Counted from the stretch's first letter, positions 1-8,085 are shown. The stretch: DNA of 64,000 nucleotides from Streptosporangium canum (GCF_900113865.1 NZ_FOQY01000007.1:186001-250000), one strand, 5' to 3'. Made by a program: numbers and translations. Notes: generated by a model from the sequence alone, not told the origin.

Positions 1-315
1 CAGGCCATGGCCCAGGTCCGCGCGGCGCTGTCCGCGTGCGGCGCGAAGAGCGGCGGAGGCTCCGGCTACCGCTACGCCTCCGCCGCCGTGGCCGGTCTCG
101 GAGACGACGCCCTGAAGGTCTCCGGGCAGGTCTACTACGGCAAGAAGGCCGGCATCGGGGGAGACCGGAGCGTGGTGGTCCGCAAGGGGAACGCGGTGCT
201 GGTCTACCTCCGGGCCGGGGAGTACGCCAAGCCGGTCAAGCGGGACTGGGCCGACCAGTTGGCGGACGCCTCCCGGATGACCGCGAAGATCTGCGGGATC
301 GCCACCTGCGCGTAA
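1..315 (+). CDS. C-terminal part of a secreted or lipid-anchored protein (partial)
   Basis: The frame is open from the first base, so the gene starts upstream of the window; the ATG at 7 has no visible ribosome binding site and is probably internal. About 104 codons are visible. They are rich in Gly, Ala and Lys, have no membrane segment, and end in a short two-cysteine tail (KICGIATCA). The alternation of beta-prone stretches with a Cys pair is reminiscent of extracellular sensor-type domains found in actinobacterial lipoproteins, but no family signature is decisive. It is transcribed in the same direction as the following hydrolase, 85 bases downstream. Confidence 0.6.
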   Translation, partial: QAMAQVRAALSACGAKSGGGSGYRYASAAVAGLGDDALKVSGQVYYGKKAGIGGDRSVVVRKGNAVLVYLRAGEYAKPVKRDWADQLADASRMTAKICGIATCA

Positions 316-400
316 AGAGCAAAACAGCCAAAAAGGTGAGCTAACCCTTACTGGTTCTGTACTATTCCGCCCAGGTCTTTGCACTGGGGGAGGCGGCGTC

Positions 401-1393
401 GTGGCCGTGGCGGGTATGCCGGGTGGGTTCGGGCGGATGCCGATGGCCGTGGGGGTGGCGCTCGCGCTGTTCCTGCTACCGGTCGGCGGTGCCTTCGCCG
501 AACCGAAGCCGACCGTCGCCCAGGCCAAGAAGAAGCTGGAGAAGCTCAACGACCAGGCCGACAAGATCGTCGAGAAGTACAACCAGGCGGGCGAGAAGCT
601 GAAGAAGGCCCGCAAGAAGTACCGGACGCTGAACGGCGAGCTCACGCGCCAGAACGCCAAGGTCGCCGGGCTGCGCCAGGAGCTCGTCACGATGGCGGTC
701 AGCAGCTACCAGCTCGGCGGGGTGAGCGGTTGGGAGGGCATGATGAACAAGCCCGATCCCGGAACGCTGCTGAGCGGCCTGGCCGCCGTCGACCAGATGG
801 CCGCCTCCCGTGCCCTGTCCCTGGGCGCCTTCGACGAGGCGAACAAGCTGCTGCGCGTGAGCCGCGACACGGCCAAGGAGGCCCTGGCCGAGGCCGACAA
901 GACACGTGACGAACTGGCCGCGGAGAAGGCCAAGGTCGAGAAGATGGTGAAGGCCCAGACCAAGCTGCTGCGCGAGCTCGGCACCTTCCGGACCGGCAAT
1001 CCCAACAGCACCGGGATCCAGTACAACGGCCCGGCCTCGGGCAATGCCCGGGCCGCCCTGGCCTTCGCCTTCGCCCAGGTCGGCAAGCCCTACCAGTACG
1101 GCGGCACGGGCCCGGGGGGCTGGGACTGCTCCGGCCTCGTGCAGGCCGCCTGGCGCAGCGGCGGCGTCAGCCTTCCCCGCACGACCTGGGAGCAGTGGAG
1201 CTGGGGCGCGAGCCGCAAGGTCTCCGTGAGCGAGCTCCAGGCCGGGGACCTCATCTTCAGCGAGGGGCTGGGCCATGTGAGCCTCTACGCGGGCAACGGC
1301 AAGATCGTCCACGCCCCGCAGACCGGAGACGTCGTCAAGGTCGTCCCTCTGTCGGCCTACGGCCGCCGCCTGGTCGGGGCCGTCCGCCCCTGA
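401..1393 (+). CDS. Secreted NlpC/P60 (C40) peptidoglycan hydrolase with coiled-coil N-terminus
   Basis: 330 residues. A signal peptide is seen at about 1-33 (hydrophobic run then GGAFAEP). Residues 35-190 are charged, Lys/Glu/Ala-rich heptads typical of the coiled-coil that precedes the catalytic domain in RipA-like hydrolases. The NlpC/P60 domain follows at about 215-330 with the catalytic Cys243 in WDCSGLV, His292 in GHVSLY and His304 in VHAPQTGD. The family cuts the D-Glu to meso-DAP bond in peptide stems during cell separation. The start is GTG at 401, with GGGGAGG at 387-393 as ribosome binding site. Its 3' end overlaps the convergent lemA by 59 bases. Confidence 0.9.
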   Translation: MAVAGMPGGFGRMPMAVGVALALFLLPVGGAFAEPKPTVAQAKKKLEKLNDQADKIVEKYNQAGEKLKKARKKYRTLNGELTRQNAKVAGLRQELVTMAVSSYQLGGVSGWEGMMNKPDPGTLLSGLAAVDQMAASRALSLGAFDEANKLLRVSRDTAKEALAEADKTRDELAAEKAKVEKMVKAQTKLLRELGTFRTGNPNSTGIQYNGPASGNARAALAFAFAQVGKPYQYGGTGPGGWDCSGLVQAAWRSGGVSLPRTTWEQWSWGASRKVSVSELQAGDLIFSEGLGHVSLYAGNGKIVHAPQTGDVVKVVPLSAYGRRLVGAVRP

Positions 1394-1934
1394 CGCCCCC
1401 TCCGTCCGGTGCCCGGAAGTACTCGCGTCGCGCGAAGCCGGTCACGCCTGCCACGATGTTGGCCGGGGCCATCTGGATCACGTTGTTGTAGATGAGGACG
1501 GCGTCGTCGTGGTGTCGCCGGGAGGAGGCGATCCGGTTCTCGGCGGCGGCCAGTTCCTCCCGTAGCTCGGCGAAGTGCCGGTCGGCCCGCAGGCCGGGGT
1601 GGGACTCGGCCACCTCGAACAGGTCCCGCAGCGCCCCGGACAGCGTGGTCTCGGCGACCGCCCGCTCGGCACGGGTCTGGGCGCCGACCGCCCGGGAGCG
1701 CGTGGCGAGCACCGCCTCCAGAGCCTGCCGCTCGTGGGCGGCGTAGCCCCGCACGGTCTCCACCAGGTCCGGGACGAGCTCGTGACGGTGCTTGAGCTGC
1801 ACGTCGACCTGGGCCCAGGCGCTGTCCACCGCGCCGTGCTTGCGGACCAGCCCGTTGTAGGTCGAGACGATGAGCAGGACGAGGAGCAGCACGAGGACCA
1901 GGGCGAGAAAGACGAGAACGGCCTGAGTGACCAA
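1335..1934 (-). CDS. lemA: LemA family membrane protein
   Basis: One N-terminal transmembrane segment (a run of Val, Leu and Phe within the first 25 residues), then a helical cytosolic or extracytoplasmic domain with the LemA hallmarks: YNGLVRKHGAVDSAWAQVDV, LKHRHELVPDLVETVRGY, and the C-terminal VLIYNNVIQMAPANIVAGV. Function of LemA proteins is poorly defined. The best start is TTG at 1934, because GGGAGG lies six bases upstream and it places the membrane segment at the very N-terminus (199 residues); an ATG at 2015 would add 27 residues without a membrane role. The last ~20 residues past the usual LemA end overlap the hydrolase gene on the other strand. Confidence 0.85.
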   Translation of the reverse strand: MVTQAVLVFLALVLVLLLVLLIVSTYNGLVRKHGAVDSAWAQVDVQLKHRHELVPDLVETVRGYAAHERQALEAVLATRSRAVGAQTRAERAVAETTLSGALRDLFEVAESHPGLRADRHFAELREELAAAENRIASSRRHHDDAVLIYNNVIQMAPANIVAGVTGFARREYFRAPDGGGVRGGRPRPGGGRRPTEGRP

Positions 1935-2117
1935 CGGGAGCCTCCCGGGGAGAGTGGCGGCGTGCGCGGACCCGGTCCGCCGCGCGGCCCCCATCTGACC
2001 CCGGAACCCTTGCACCTCGCCTGCAGAAGCATTTCGCGCCCGAGACCGGTTCGCGCCCGAGACCGGCCCGGGTCGAAATGATCGTGAGCCAGGCCAGGCG
2101 GCCTGTCGGTCAGTCGC

Positions 2118-3677
2118 CTACCTCAGCGCGGTGATCTCGCCGTCGTTTCGGGGCGCGCCGAACCAGGAGGAGAGCGCTTCGCGCAGCGCGGGCGCGGCGG
2201 TACCGGCAGGTTCGTCGAGGGGCGCGGCCCAGGCGATGTGGCCGTCCGGGCGGATCAGCAGGGCGTCGGTCGGCCGATCATCGGTTTTGGCGGTGTGGAT
2301 GTCGACGCGATGCCGCCAGTCCCGGGCGGCCCGGCGGAGGTCCGGGCGGTCGGCGAGGTCGAGCAGGACGGGCCGGGCGGGGTGCATGAGTCGCGCGACG
2401 CCGGTGATGCCCTGGTCGGTGTGCAGGGTGAGGTCGGGAGCGAAGGCGCCGGTCAGCGGGTGGTGGCTCGTGCCGGGCATCGGGTAGCGGATGTCGGTGC
2501 CGGCGACCAGGGCTCCCATCCGGCGCAGCGGTTGTTCGTCGGTGAGCAGTTCGGAGAAGACATCTCGCAGTGCTTCGGCGGCCGCGTCGTGTCCGCGCCG
2601 CAGGGCCACCTGGGCGCGGGTGTGCAGCATGGTACGGGCGCCGGCGAGGTGGCGTTCGTCGTGGTAGGTGTCCAGCAGGCCGGTCGGCGCCCAGCCCTGC
2701 AGGTCGGCGGCCAGCTTCCAGGCCAGGTTGACCGCGTCCAGCATGCCGGCGTTGAGTGCCACGCCGGTGGCCGGGAACAGGTGTGCCGCATCGCCGGCGA
2801 GCAGGATCCGCCCCTGGCGGTAGCGTTCGGCCTGCCGGGCCTTGAAGGTGAAGCGCGACAGCCGGATCGCCTCTCCCACGGGCAGGTTCACGCCGAGCAC
2901 GCGGCGGATGCTGTCCTGGAGTTCGGCGACGGTCATCGGGATGTCGTCGTCGTAGTCGGTGCTCTCGTCTTCGATGGTGTAAAGGGAGACGACCTTGGAA
3001 TCAGGCGAGGAGCCGACGCCGAACAGGCCGTGGTCCGTCCGGGTGAAACCCGCGCGGATCGCGCCGAAGCCGGGCACGTCGAGATCGCCGTTTCCGAGCA
3101 CGGTCACCGTGTCGGGCAAGCTGACCTGGGCCAGCCGGTTGACCTCCGGATAGGTAGTGCCGGGGAAGCCGATGCCGGCCCGGTCCCGGACCCGGCTGCG
3201 CGCGCCGTCGCAGCCCACGAGGTAGCGGGCGCTCACCTGGTACGGCCCGTCGGGGCCGCGCACGTCCACCCTCACCGCGGCGTCGTCCTGGCTCACCCCG
3301 GCCACCTCGTGTCCCCGGCGGATGTCGACACCGAGTTCGGCGGCGCGGTCGTCGAGCAGCCGTTCGAGCTGCTGCTGCGGCAGCGGCAGAGCATGCAGCG
3401 GTGGATCTGCCAGCTGGGTGAAGTCCAGGTGCACCCCGCCGAACGGGAAACGAGGCGCCGGAGCAGGGCCGGTGCAGGCGGCTTCGAATCGTTCCAGCAA
3501 GCCGCGACAGCGCAGCAGCTCCAGGATCTGCCCGCCCAGGCCCCCGGCCTTGGGGACATCCCGGCGCCGCGGCTGCCGTTCCAGCACCAACGGCCGCACC
3601 CCGGTCAAACGCAGTTCGACGGCCAGCATGAGACCGGTCGGCCCGGCCCCCACAATGATCACGTCAGGGTTCTTCAC
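2118..3677 (-). CDS. FAD-dependent aromatic-ring monooxygenase (class A, Rox/MhpA-like)
   Basis: 519 residues, full length for the PheA/TfdB/MhpA/Rox group. The N-terminal FAD-binding GAGPTGLMLAVEL is at about 10-22, the DG motif in VGCDGARSRVRDRAG, and the ribityl-binding GDAAHLFPATGVALNAGM is present, followed by a C-terminal thioredoxin-like region. The family hydroxylates aromatic substrates with NAD(P)H and O2; relatives inactivate rifamycins or tailor polyketides. It is the last gene of a three-gene run with an Ere-like esterase and a Vat-like acetyltransferase, which supports an antibiotic as substrate, though which one cannot be read from sequence. It starts 121 bases downstream of the esterase. 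Confidence 0.88.
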   Translation of the reverse strand: MKNPDVIIVGAGPTGLMLAVELRLTGVRPLVLERQPRRRDVPKAGGLGGQILELLRCRGLLERFEAACTGPAPAPRFPFGGVHLDFTQLADPPLHALPLPQQQLERLLDDRAAELGVDIRRGHEVAGVSQDDAAVRVDVRGPDGPYQVSARYLVGCDGARSRVRDRAGIGFPGTTYPEVNRLAQVSLPDTVTVLGNGDLDVPGFGAIRAGFTRTDHGLFGVGSSPDSKVVSLYTIEDESTDYDDDIPMTVAELQDSIRRVLGVNLPVGEAIRLSRFTFKARQAERYRQGRILLAGDAAHLFPATGVALNAGMLDAVNLAWKLAADLQGWAPTGLLDTYHDERHLAGARTMLHTRAQVALRRGHDAAAEALRDVFSELLTDEQPLRRMGALVAGTDIRYPMPGTSHHPLTGAFAPDLTLHTDQGITGVARLMHPARPVLLDLADRPDLRRAARDWRHRVDIHTAKTDDRPTDALLIRPDGHIAWAAPLDEPAGTAAPALREALSSWFGAPRNDGEITALR

Positions 3678-3798
3678 TGGTCACTCTCCTCGTAGGGTTT
3701 AGTCGCGTCCTGGCGCGACCTGATCGTCAACAACATGTCCACAGGTTCTGGCCTCGGTGTGGCCGGGCCGGGAGGGTGAAGCCTCATGTCAAGGTCCC

Positions 3799-5070
3799 TC
3801 AGTGCGCGATGTCGGCGACGGTGGAAGTCGGGGTGCTGAGGACGGCGTCGAACGCGTCCAGGATGGGTGTGTGCAGGTAGGCGCTCTGGATCCGATAGCG
3901 GTCGGGGCCGGGAGTCTCGCGGGGCGCCTGCCGGAGATCGGCGAGGCTGAGCCCCAGCCCGGCGTCGGCGAAGGCGGCTTCGACGCTGCCCGGCTCGGGC
4001 GGCTGCAGCGCGGTGTCGTCGATGGCGAAGCCGAAGCGGGCGTTCTCGTCGGGACGCATGTCGGCGGTGTGTCCGGCGATGCTGGTCAGGGCGAGGGCGA
4101 CGTAGTCATCGCCCAGGGAGTTGTGCAGGTGCTGTCCCATGGGGAGCCCGGTGAGCTGGCCGTTGAAGGAGACCGGCGTTTTCTGGATGTGGGCGTTGTG
4201 GGCCGCCAGCACGATGCGGGTCCCGGGGTGGGAGCGTTGCAGGTGCCACTGGATCGATTCGGCCATGTAGACGTCCCGGGCCGAGGTGTCGGCGGTCAGG
4301 CCGTTGCCGGCGTACAGGCCGGCCATGGCGCGGAAGCCGTAGTCGGCGTGGCAGGCGGCCTCGAGGCGACGCAGGGCGATGTCGTAACTGTGCTGGTCAC
4401 CACGGGAGACGTACAGCGGTGCGACGGCGCGGAACCGGATGAGCAGCCGCATCAGGGTCGCGCTGAGGGCGTCCTGCTCGGCGGCGGCCAGGCGGGTCCA
4501 GGCCGGTGCGGCCGCGGCCGCGGAGGCGCCGGCGAACGATCCGGCGATCCGCGTCGCCGTCTGGATCGCCGGCAGGGTCTCGGGGTCGACCTGGCGCAGG
4601 TAGTCGGCGACCGGGGCCAGGGCGGGAAGCAACGACCCTCCGGCCGCCGGGATGTCGATCCCGGCGAAACGGACCGGCGCCGCGGCGGTGGCGTTGTGCC
4701 GGCGCATCCAGCGCAGTGGCTCATCGATCCCCACCGGGATCGCCGTGGCGAGGTGGGCCGACAGGTCATCGTCGGTGCCCTCGCCTTGAGCCCACGCGTC
4801 TAGCGGGAAGCCTTCACTGAGGCCGTATTCGAAGGCCAGGACGGTGAAACCGCAGCGTTCGACCAGGAACCGCAGGACGCGCCGGCGGATGAGCTCGAAC
4901 TCGGCGATGAAGTGGGAGTTCTCGCCGATCGCGACGACGCGCGCGTTGCCGACGATGCCGCGCAGCGGCTCCAGGTCATCGAGTGGCGCCTCAGGGTCGA
5001 GGTGGGTGAGCGGGACGGCATGGCCGCGGAGCCAGCCGGCGAACGGGTTGTGGTGCGACGGAGCAGGCAT
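3799..5070 (-). CDS. Erythromycin esterase family protein (Ere-like)
   Basis: 423 residues, close to the usual size of the family. The signature IGENSHFIAEFELIRRRVLRFL is at about 48-69, with His53 in the position of the catalytic histidine of EreA/EreB, and AAHNAHIQ further on matches the second conserved His region. The family hydrolyses the macrolactone ester of 14-membered macrolides, but many chromosomal members have other or unknown substrates. The ATG at 5070 (MPAPSHHN) gives a family-like N-terminus; a longer frame up to 5361 runs antisense-like through arginine-rich text and overlaps the upstream gene. It lies between the acetyltransferase and the monooxygenase, all on the minus strand and probably co-regulated. 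Confidence 0.85.
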   Translation of the reverse strand: MPAPSHHNPFAGWLRGHAVPLTHLDPEAPLDDLEPLRGIVGNARVVAIGENSHFIAEFELIRRRVLRFLVERCGFTVLAFEYGLSEGFPLDAWAQGEGTDDDLSAHLATAIPVGIDEPLRWMRRHNATAAAPVRFAGIDIPAAGGSLLPALAPVADYLRQVDPETLPAIQTATRIAGSFAGASAAAAAPAWTRLAAAEQDALSATLMRLLIRFRAVAPLYVSRGDQHSYDIALRRLEAACHADYGFRAMAGLYAGNGLTADTSARDVYMAESIQWHLQRSHPGTRIVLAAHNAHIQKTPVSFNGQLTGLPMGQHLHNSLGDDYVALALTSIAGHTADMRPDENARFGFAIDDTALQPPEPGSVEAAFADAGLGLSLADLRQAPRETPGPDRYRIQSAYLHTPILDAFDAVLSTPTSTVADIAH

Positions 5071-5264
5071 GCTGACAGCTCGATTCTGGTGTCGGAAGGT
5101 GCGTCGAATGACGGGGTGGGAGTGCGGGGCACCGCACGCGGGGCGCCACGGGAGCTCGGCGGCACAGCGGTGGAGCCGCCGGGCCGCACCGGGCTGCCGA
5201 TTGTCCTGTGCCGGGACTGTTGAGCGGCCCGCCGCTCTCACCGGCGGTGGGCTCTGGCGTGCCG

Positions 5265-5912
5265 CTACCGCTGCGCGGGGGCCGCTTGCTCCAGGTCGTC
5301 GAGGCTGCCGGACATGATCGTGCGGATGTGCTCGGTGATGTGCTGGAGCGGCCAGTCCCACCAGGCCAGGGCCAGGAGGCGGCTGATGTCGGCGTCGCTG
5401 TGGCGGCGGCGGATGAGCTTGGCCGGGTTGCCACCGACGATGCCGTACGCGGGGACGTCGTCGACGACGACGGAACCGGAGGCGATGATCGCTCCGTCAC
5501 CGATACGGACTCCGGGCATCACCATGGACCGGTACCCGAACCAGACATCGTTGCCCACCACGGTGTCACCCCGCCCGGGCAGGCCGGTGATGAGATCGAA
5601 ATGCTCGGCCCAGGAGGCGCCCATGATCGGGAACGGGAAGGTCGAGGGGCCGTCCAGGCGGTGGTTGGCGCCGTTCATGATGAACCGCACGCCCTCGCCC
5701 AGCGCGCAGAACTTCCCGATGACCAACTTTTCCGGCCCGTAGTGATACAGCACGTTGCGGGTTTCGAAGGCGGTCGGATCGTCCGGGTCGTCGTAGTAGG
5801 TGAACTCCCCGACCTCGATCAGCGGCGAGGTGATCAGCGGCTTCAGCAGCACCACCCGCGGTTGCTCGGGCATGGGATGCACCACGGTCGGGTCGGCGGG
5901 AGCGGACATCAT
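5265..5912 (-). CDS. Vat/CatB-type xenobiotic O-acetyltransferase (streptogramin A acetyltransferase-like)
   Basis: 215 residues with left-handed beta-helix hexapeptide repeats (IGKFCALGEGVRFI, VGNDVWFGYRSMVMPGVRIGDGAIIASGSVVV) and the diagnostic NGANH with His84 as the predicted general base. GGNPAKLIRRR and the C-terminal WWDWP block match Vat and CatB enzymes, which transfer acetyl from acetyl-CoA to virginiamycin M-type drugs or chloramphenicol. It is the first gene of the minus-strand cassette and diverges from the TetR regulator; its predicted promoter overlaps one of the two palindromic operators. Two consecutive ATG codons (5912 and 5909) are both possible starts. Confidence 0.9.
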   Translation of the reverse strand: MMSAPADPTVVHPMPEQPRVVLLKPLITSPLIEVGEFTYYDDPDDPTAFETRNVLYHYGPEKLVIGKFCALGEGVRFIMNGANHRLDGPSTFPFPIMGASWAEHFDLITGLPGRGDTVVGNDVWFGYRSMVMPGVRIGDGAIIASGSVVVDDVPAYGIVGGNPAKLIRRRHSDADISRLLALAWWDWPLQHITEHIRTIMSGSLDDLEQAAPAQR

Positions 5913-6029
5913 AAATCATCTTCTTTCCGGAGAAGCAGAGCGGGAGAACGGCAGGTCTCGGTGCCTTGGCATCGCGCATGGTCATGGTGAGGGAGGACGC
6001 GCCGCCCTTGGCGGTCGCTCTCTTTAGCG

Positions 6030-6052
6030 CATCGGCACGTGCCGTGCCGATG
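6030..6052. promoter_or_regulatory. TetR operator O1 at the cassette promoter
   Basis: A perfect inverted repeat of two 10-base arms (CATCGGCACG and CGTGCCGATG) around TGC. It shares CGGCACGTGCCGT and CCGAT with O2. On the minus strand a promoter reads TTGACA (6083-6078), 17 bases, CATCAT (6060-6055), so O1 sits across the predicted transcription start of the acetyltransferase gene, where a bound repressor would block it. Confidence 0.8.
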
Positions 6053-6083
6053 TGATGATGTCCAAACGTGCTTTCACTGTCAA

Positions 6084-6101
6084 GTACGGCACGTGCCGTA
6101 C
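6084..6101. promoter_or_regulatory. TetR operator O2 at the repressor promoter
   Basis: An 18-base perfect palindrome, GTACGGCACGTGCCGTAC. It lies immediately upstream of the minus-strand -35 box and just before a plus-strand TAGGGT (6105-6110), which is a plausible -10 for the repressor gene. That -10 is six bases from the ATG at 6117, so the tetR message may be leaderless. The two operators explain joint control of both divergent units. Confidence 0.78.
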
Positions 6102-6116
6102 CGATAGGGTGGCGGC

Positions 6117-6704
6117 ATGACCGACACACCCCATCGTCGCGGCGCCGACCGGACCGAGGTCATCATGCGGACCACGCTGGAACTGGGTCAGGAAATCGGC
6201 TACGCCAAACTGAGCATCGAAGCGGTCGCAGCCCGTGCCGGCGCGGGCAAGCACACCATCTACCGCCGATGGTCATCCAAGGGGGCCCTGCTGCTCGACT
6301 CGCTGCTGTCACTGCACGAGTCCGACCTGGACTACCCCGACACCGGCGACATCGTCGCCGACCTGCGCGAACAGATCCACGCGGCCGTCGACCTCATAGG
6401 CAGGCCCCCTTTCGGCCCCCTGTACCAGGCCCTGGTCGGTGAGGCCCAGTACGACCCCCGGGTCGCCGCCGCGCTCAACGAGCGCTTCATCGCCCCGCAA
6501 ACGGACAAGACCGTCGCCCGGCTGAAGAAGGCCCAAGACCAGGGTCAACTGGCGTCCGGCTTCGACCTGGACCTGGCGATGGCGATCCTGTCCGGCCCGC
6601 TGTACTTCCGGTTCCTGATCACTCAGGAACCACTGACCCATGAGTATGTCGACCGGATCCTCGACGCCCTCTTCGTCGGCATGGGACCTCACCCGCAACC
6701 CTGA
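6117..6704 (+). CDS. TetR family transcriptional repressor of the divergent resistance genes
   Basis: 195 residues. The N-terminal TetR DNA-binding domain shows the helix-turn-helix as LSIEAVAARAGAGKHTIYRRWSSKGALL at about 32-60, followed by an all-helical ligand-binding domain of the AcrR/TetR_C_16-like type. It diverges from the acetyltransferase, esterase and monooxygenase genes, with two palindromes in the 204-base gap. By analogy with the family it should repress the cassette until a drug or related ligand binds, and repress itself. The start at 6117 has no Shine-Dalgarno sequence but has a -10-like element at the right distance for leaderless translation. Confidence 0.9.
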   Translation: MTDTPHRRGADRTEVIMRTTLELGQEIGYAKLSIEAVAARAGAGKHTIYRRWSSKGALLLDSLLSLHESDLDYPDTGDIVADLREQIHAAVDLIGRPPFGPLYQALVGEAQYDPRVAAALNERFIAPQTDKTVARLKKAQDQGQLASGFDLDLAMAILSGPLYFRFLITQEPLTHEYVDRILDALFVGMGPHPQP

Positions 6705-7324
6705 GATACGAGTGCTTGTCCGGGTTCGCCGAGCGGTTTATTGGTGGCCGTTCGGTGCCACGCCGCCCGGTTCCGGCTCGTGCCCTCACTCGCCAAGACG
6801 CTCAACGTCCTCACGCCGGCCGCCACGCGCTGACCGGCCGATCATCCGCTACCGCGTCCCCGGCGACGGGAACAAGCGACATCCACCATGATCCTTCTCA
6901 GCGCCAACGGCTGTCCGCCGGTTCCTCGACCCCGTGCTCCCTCGCTGAGAACACCCGGTGCCCGAGGGAGTGGGCCACGCCTACGGGTCCCGGTACGGCG
7001 CCCCGGCGGGCCGGAGGAATTGAAGATCGAAATTAATGTGACGAATGTTACATGGGCAACGGCCTTCAGGTGATGATCACGAGAGTGTGACGAGGGTCAT
7101 AAAGAAATAATGGAATCGTCTATCACGCAGGGATTACGGAAGCTGCCGGGGTGCTTGTCGATCTCCATTTTCCTGGCATTGCTTTGCTGAAATTTGGTGA
7201 TCGGAGTAACTTCTGGCGTCGCGGTGGCAAGCCATGTCGCCGCGACGAGTGCCTGCCCGAAAGTCAGGCATTCCGCGGAAAATCCAATTGGCCGCCGCTC
7301 CCCTCAGGGGCTGGACCCCATCGC
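6705..7324. other. Non-coding region with CRP-like sites upstream of the riboswitch
   Basis: No convincing gene is seen in these 620 bases; the open frames lack ribosome binding sites and family features. The last 300 bases are markedly more AT-rich than the surroundings and carry the regulatory elements of the downstream hydrolase: two CRP-like sites (7036-7053 and 7086-7101) and the start of the leader RNA. The 3' end of tetR is not followed by an obvious terminator hairpin. Confidence 0.6.
7036..7053. promoter_or_regulatory. CRP-like binding site
   Basis: ATGTGACGAATGTTACAT is a near-perfect dyad matching TGTGA-N6-TCACA with one mismatch. A second, weaker copy (TGTGACGAGGGTCATA) lies at 7086-7101. 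CRP-family control of cell-wall hydrolase genes such as rpfA is known in mycobacteria, and this site lies upstream of a cell-wall hydrolase with a c-di-AMP riboswitch. Confidence 0.5.
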
Positions 7325-7470
7325 GGCGGCCTGCCGAATCCGTGCAGCCAGGAGGCATGGAACCGGGGACCCAAGGGCCCTCAAGGTAAGGCCAGGGGTG
7401 AATCGGCATATTTCATGCCGTAGGGCGACTTCCCCGTCCGAATCCGTCAGCTAACCCGGTAGGCATCAGT
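7325..7470 (+). ncRNA. c-di-AMP riboswitch (ydaO/yuaA motif)
   Basis: Conserved blocks of the ydaO class appear in order: GCCGAATCC at 7333, GGGGACCCA at 7365, GGGGTGAATCGGC at 7395, GTAGGGCGA at 7420, and GTCCGAATCCGTCAGCTAAC at 7436, followed by CCGGTAGGC. GCCTGCC at 7330-7336 pairs with GGTAGGC at 7458-7464 to close P1. The element lies about 10 bases before the ribosome binding site of an NlpC/P60 hydrolase, the usual position and target class in actinobacteria, where c-di-AMP lowers expression of cell-wall remodelling enzymes. No separate terminator is obvious, so the readout may act on the ribosome binding site or on early termination inside the aptamer. Confidence 0.93.
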
Positions 7471-7490
7471 GGAAGCCCCAAGGAGAAATC

Positions 7491-8075
7491 CTGTCTACCA
7501 CCCTGCGTAACCCCCGTCTGTCACGCCTTGCCCGCCTTTCCCTCGGCGGCGCCGCGCTCACCCTGACCGCCTCGTCCGGAGCGGTCGTGCTGGGATCCAC
7601 GGCGGCACAGGCGACGACGGACATCGTGGTCGCGGTCCAGGCCGAGAGCACGGCGAAGACCAAGAGCACGGCGAAGGCCAAGGCGACCCGGACGAGCAAG
7701 GTCGCACGGCAGAAGGCGAAGGCCCACAAGGCCGTCTCGGCGGCCACGAAGCAGATCGGCGACCCGTACCGGTGGGGAGCCTCCGGCCCCGGCTCGTTCG
7801 ACTGCTCCGGGCTCGTCCAGTACGCGTGGCGCAAGGCCGGCGTCTCCCTCCCCCGGATCACGCACAGCCAGTATCGCGCCGTCAGGAAGAAGGTCTCGTG
7901 GAGCAGCCTGCGCCCCGGTGACCTGATGTTCTTCTACGGCAAGGGCCATGTGGGCATGTATGTCGGCAAGGGCAGGATGGTCCACTCGCCGAGCAGTGGC
8001 AAGACGGTCCGGATCGTGAAGCTGAAGGGGTACTACAAGTCCTCCTTCGCCGGAGCGGTCCGTCCCGGCGGCTGA
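7491..8075 (+). CDS. Secreted NlpC/P60 (C40) cell-wall hydrolase, probable CTG start
   Basis: The catalytic domain is clear: SFDCSGLVQYAW with the nucleophile Cys, GHVGMYVGKGRMVHSP with the His residues, and a basic Lys/Ala/Thr stretch before it. Translation from the first canonical codon (GTG 7587) would start in the middle of a signal peptide. Reading upstream in frame gives a complete signal sequence (RNPRLSRLARLSLGGAAL, then a hydrophobic core and STAAQA before TTD) back to CTG at 7491, which is five bases after AAGGAG (7480-7485); an in-frame TAA at 7452 closes the frame. No ATG, GTG or TTG exists between them. The product would be 194 residues. It is controlled by the c-di-AMP riboswitch just upstream and followed by a strong hairpin. 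Confidence 0.85.
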   Translation: MSTTLRNPRLSRLARLSLGGAALTLTASSGAVVLGSTAAQATTDIVVAVQAESTAKTKSTAKAKATRTSKVARQKAKAHKAVSAATKQIGDPYRWGASGPGSFDCSGLVQYAWRKAGVSLPRITHSQYRAVRKKVSWSSLRPGDLMFFYGKGHVGMYVGKGRMVHSPSSGKTVRIVKLKGYYKSSFAGAVRPGG

Positions 8076-8085
8076 CCGGGCGAAT

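Noticed and set aside
2238-3695. A 485-residue plus-strand frame opposite the FAD monooxygenase.
   Set aside because: Gly/Val/Glu-rich shadow frame with no ribosome binding site or motif.
6716-7036. A 106-codon plus-strand frame downstream of tetR.
   Set aside because: No ribosome binding site, no recognisable family, and atypical composition; treated as non-coding.
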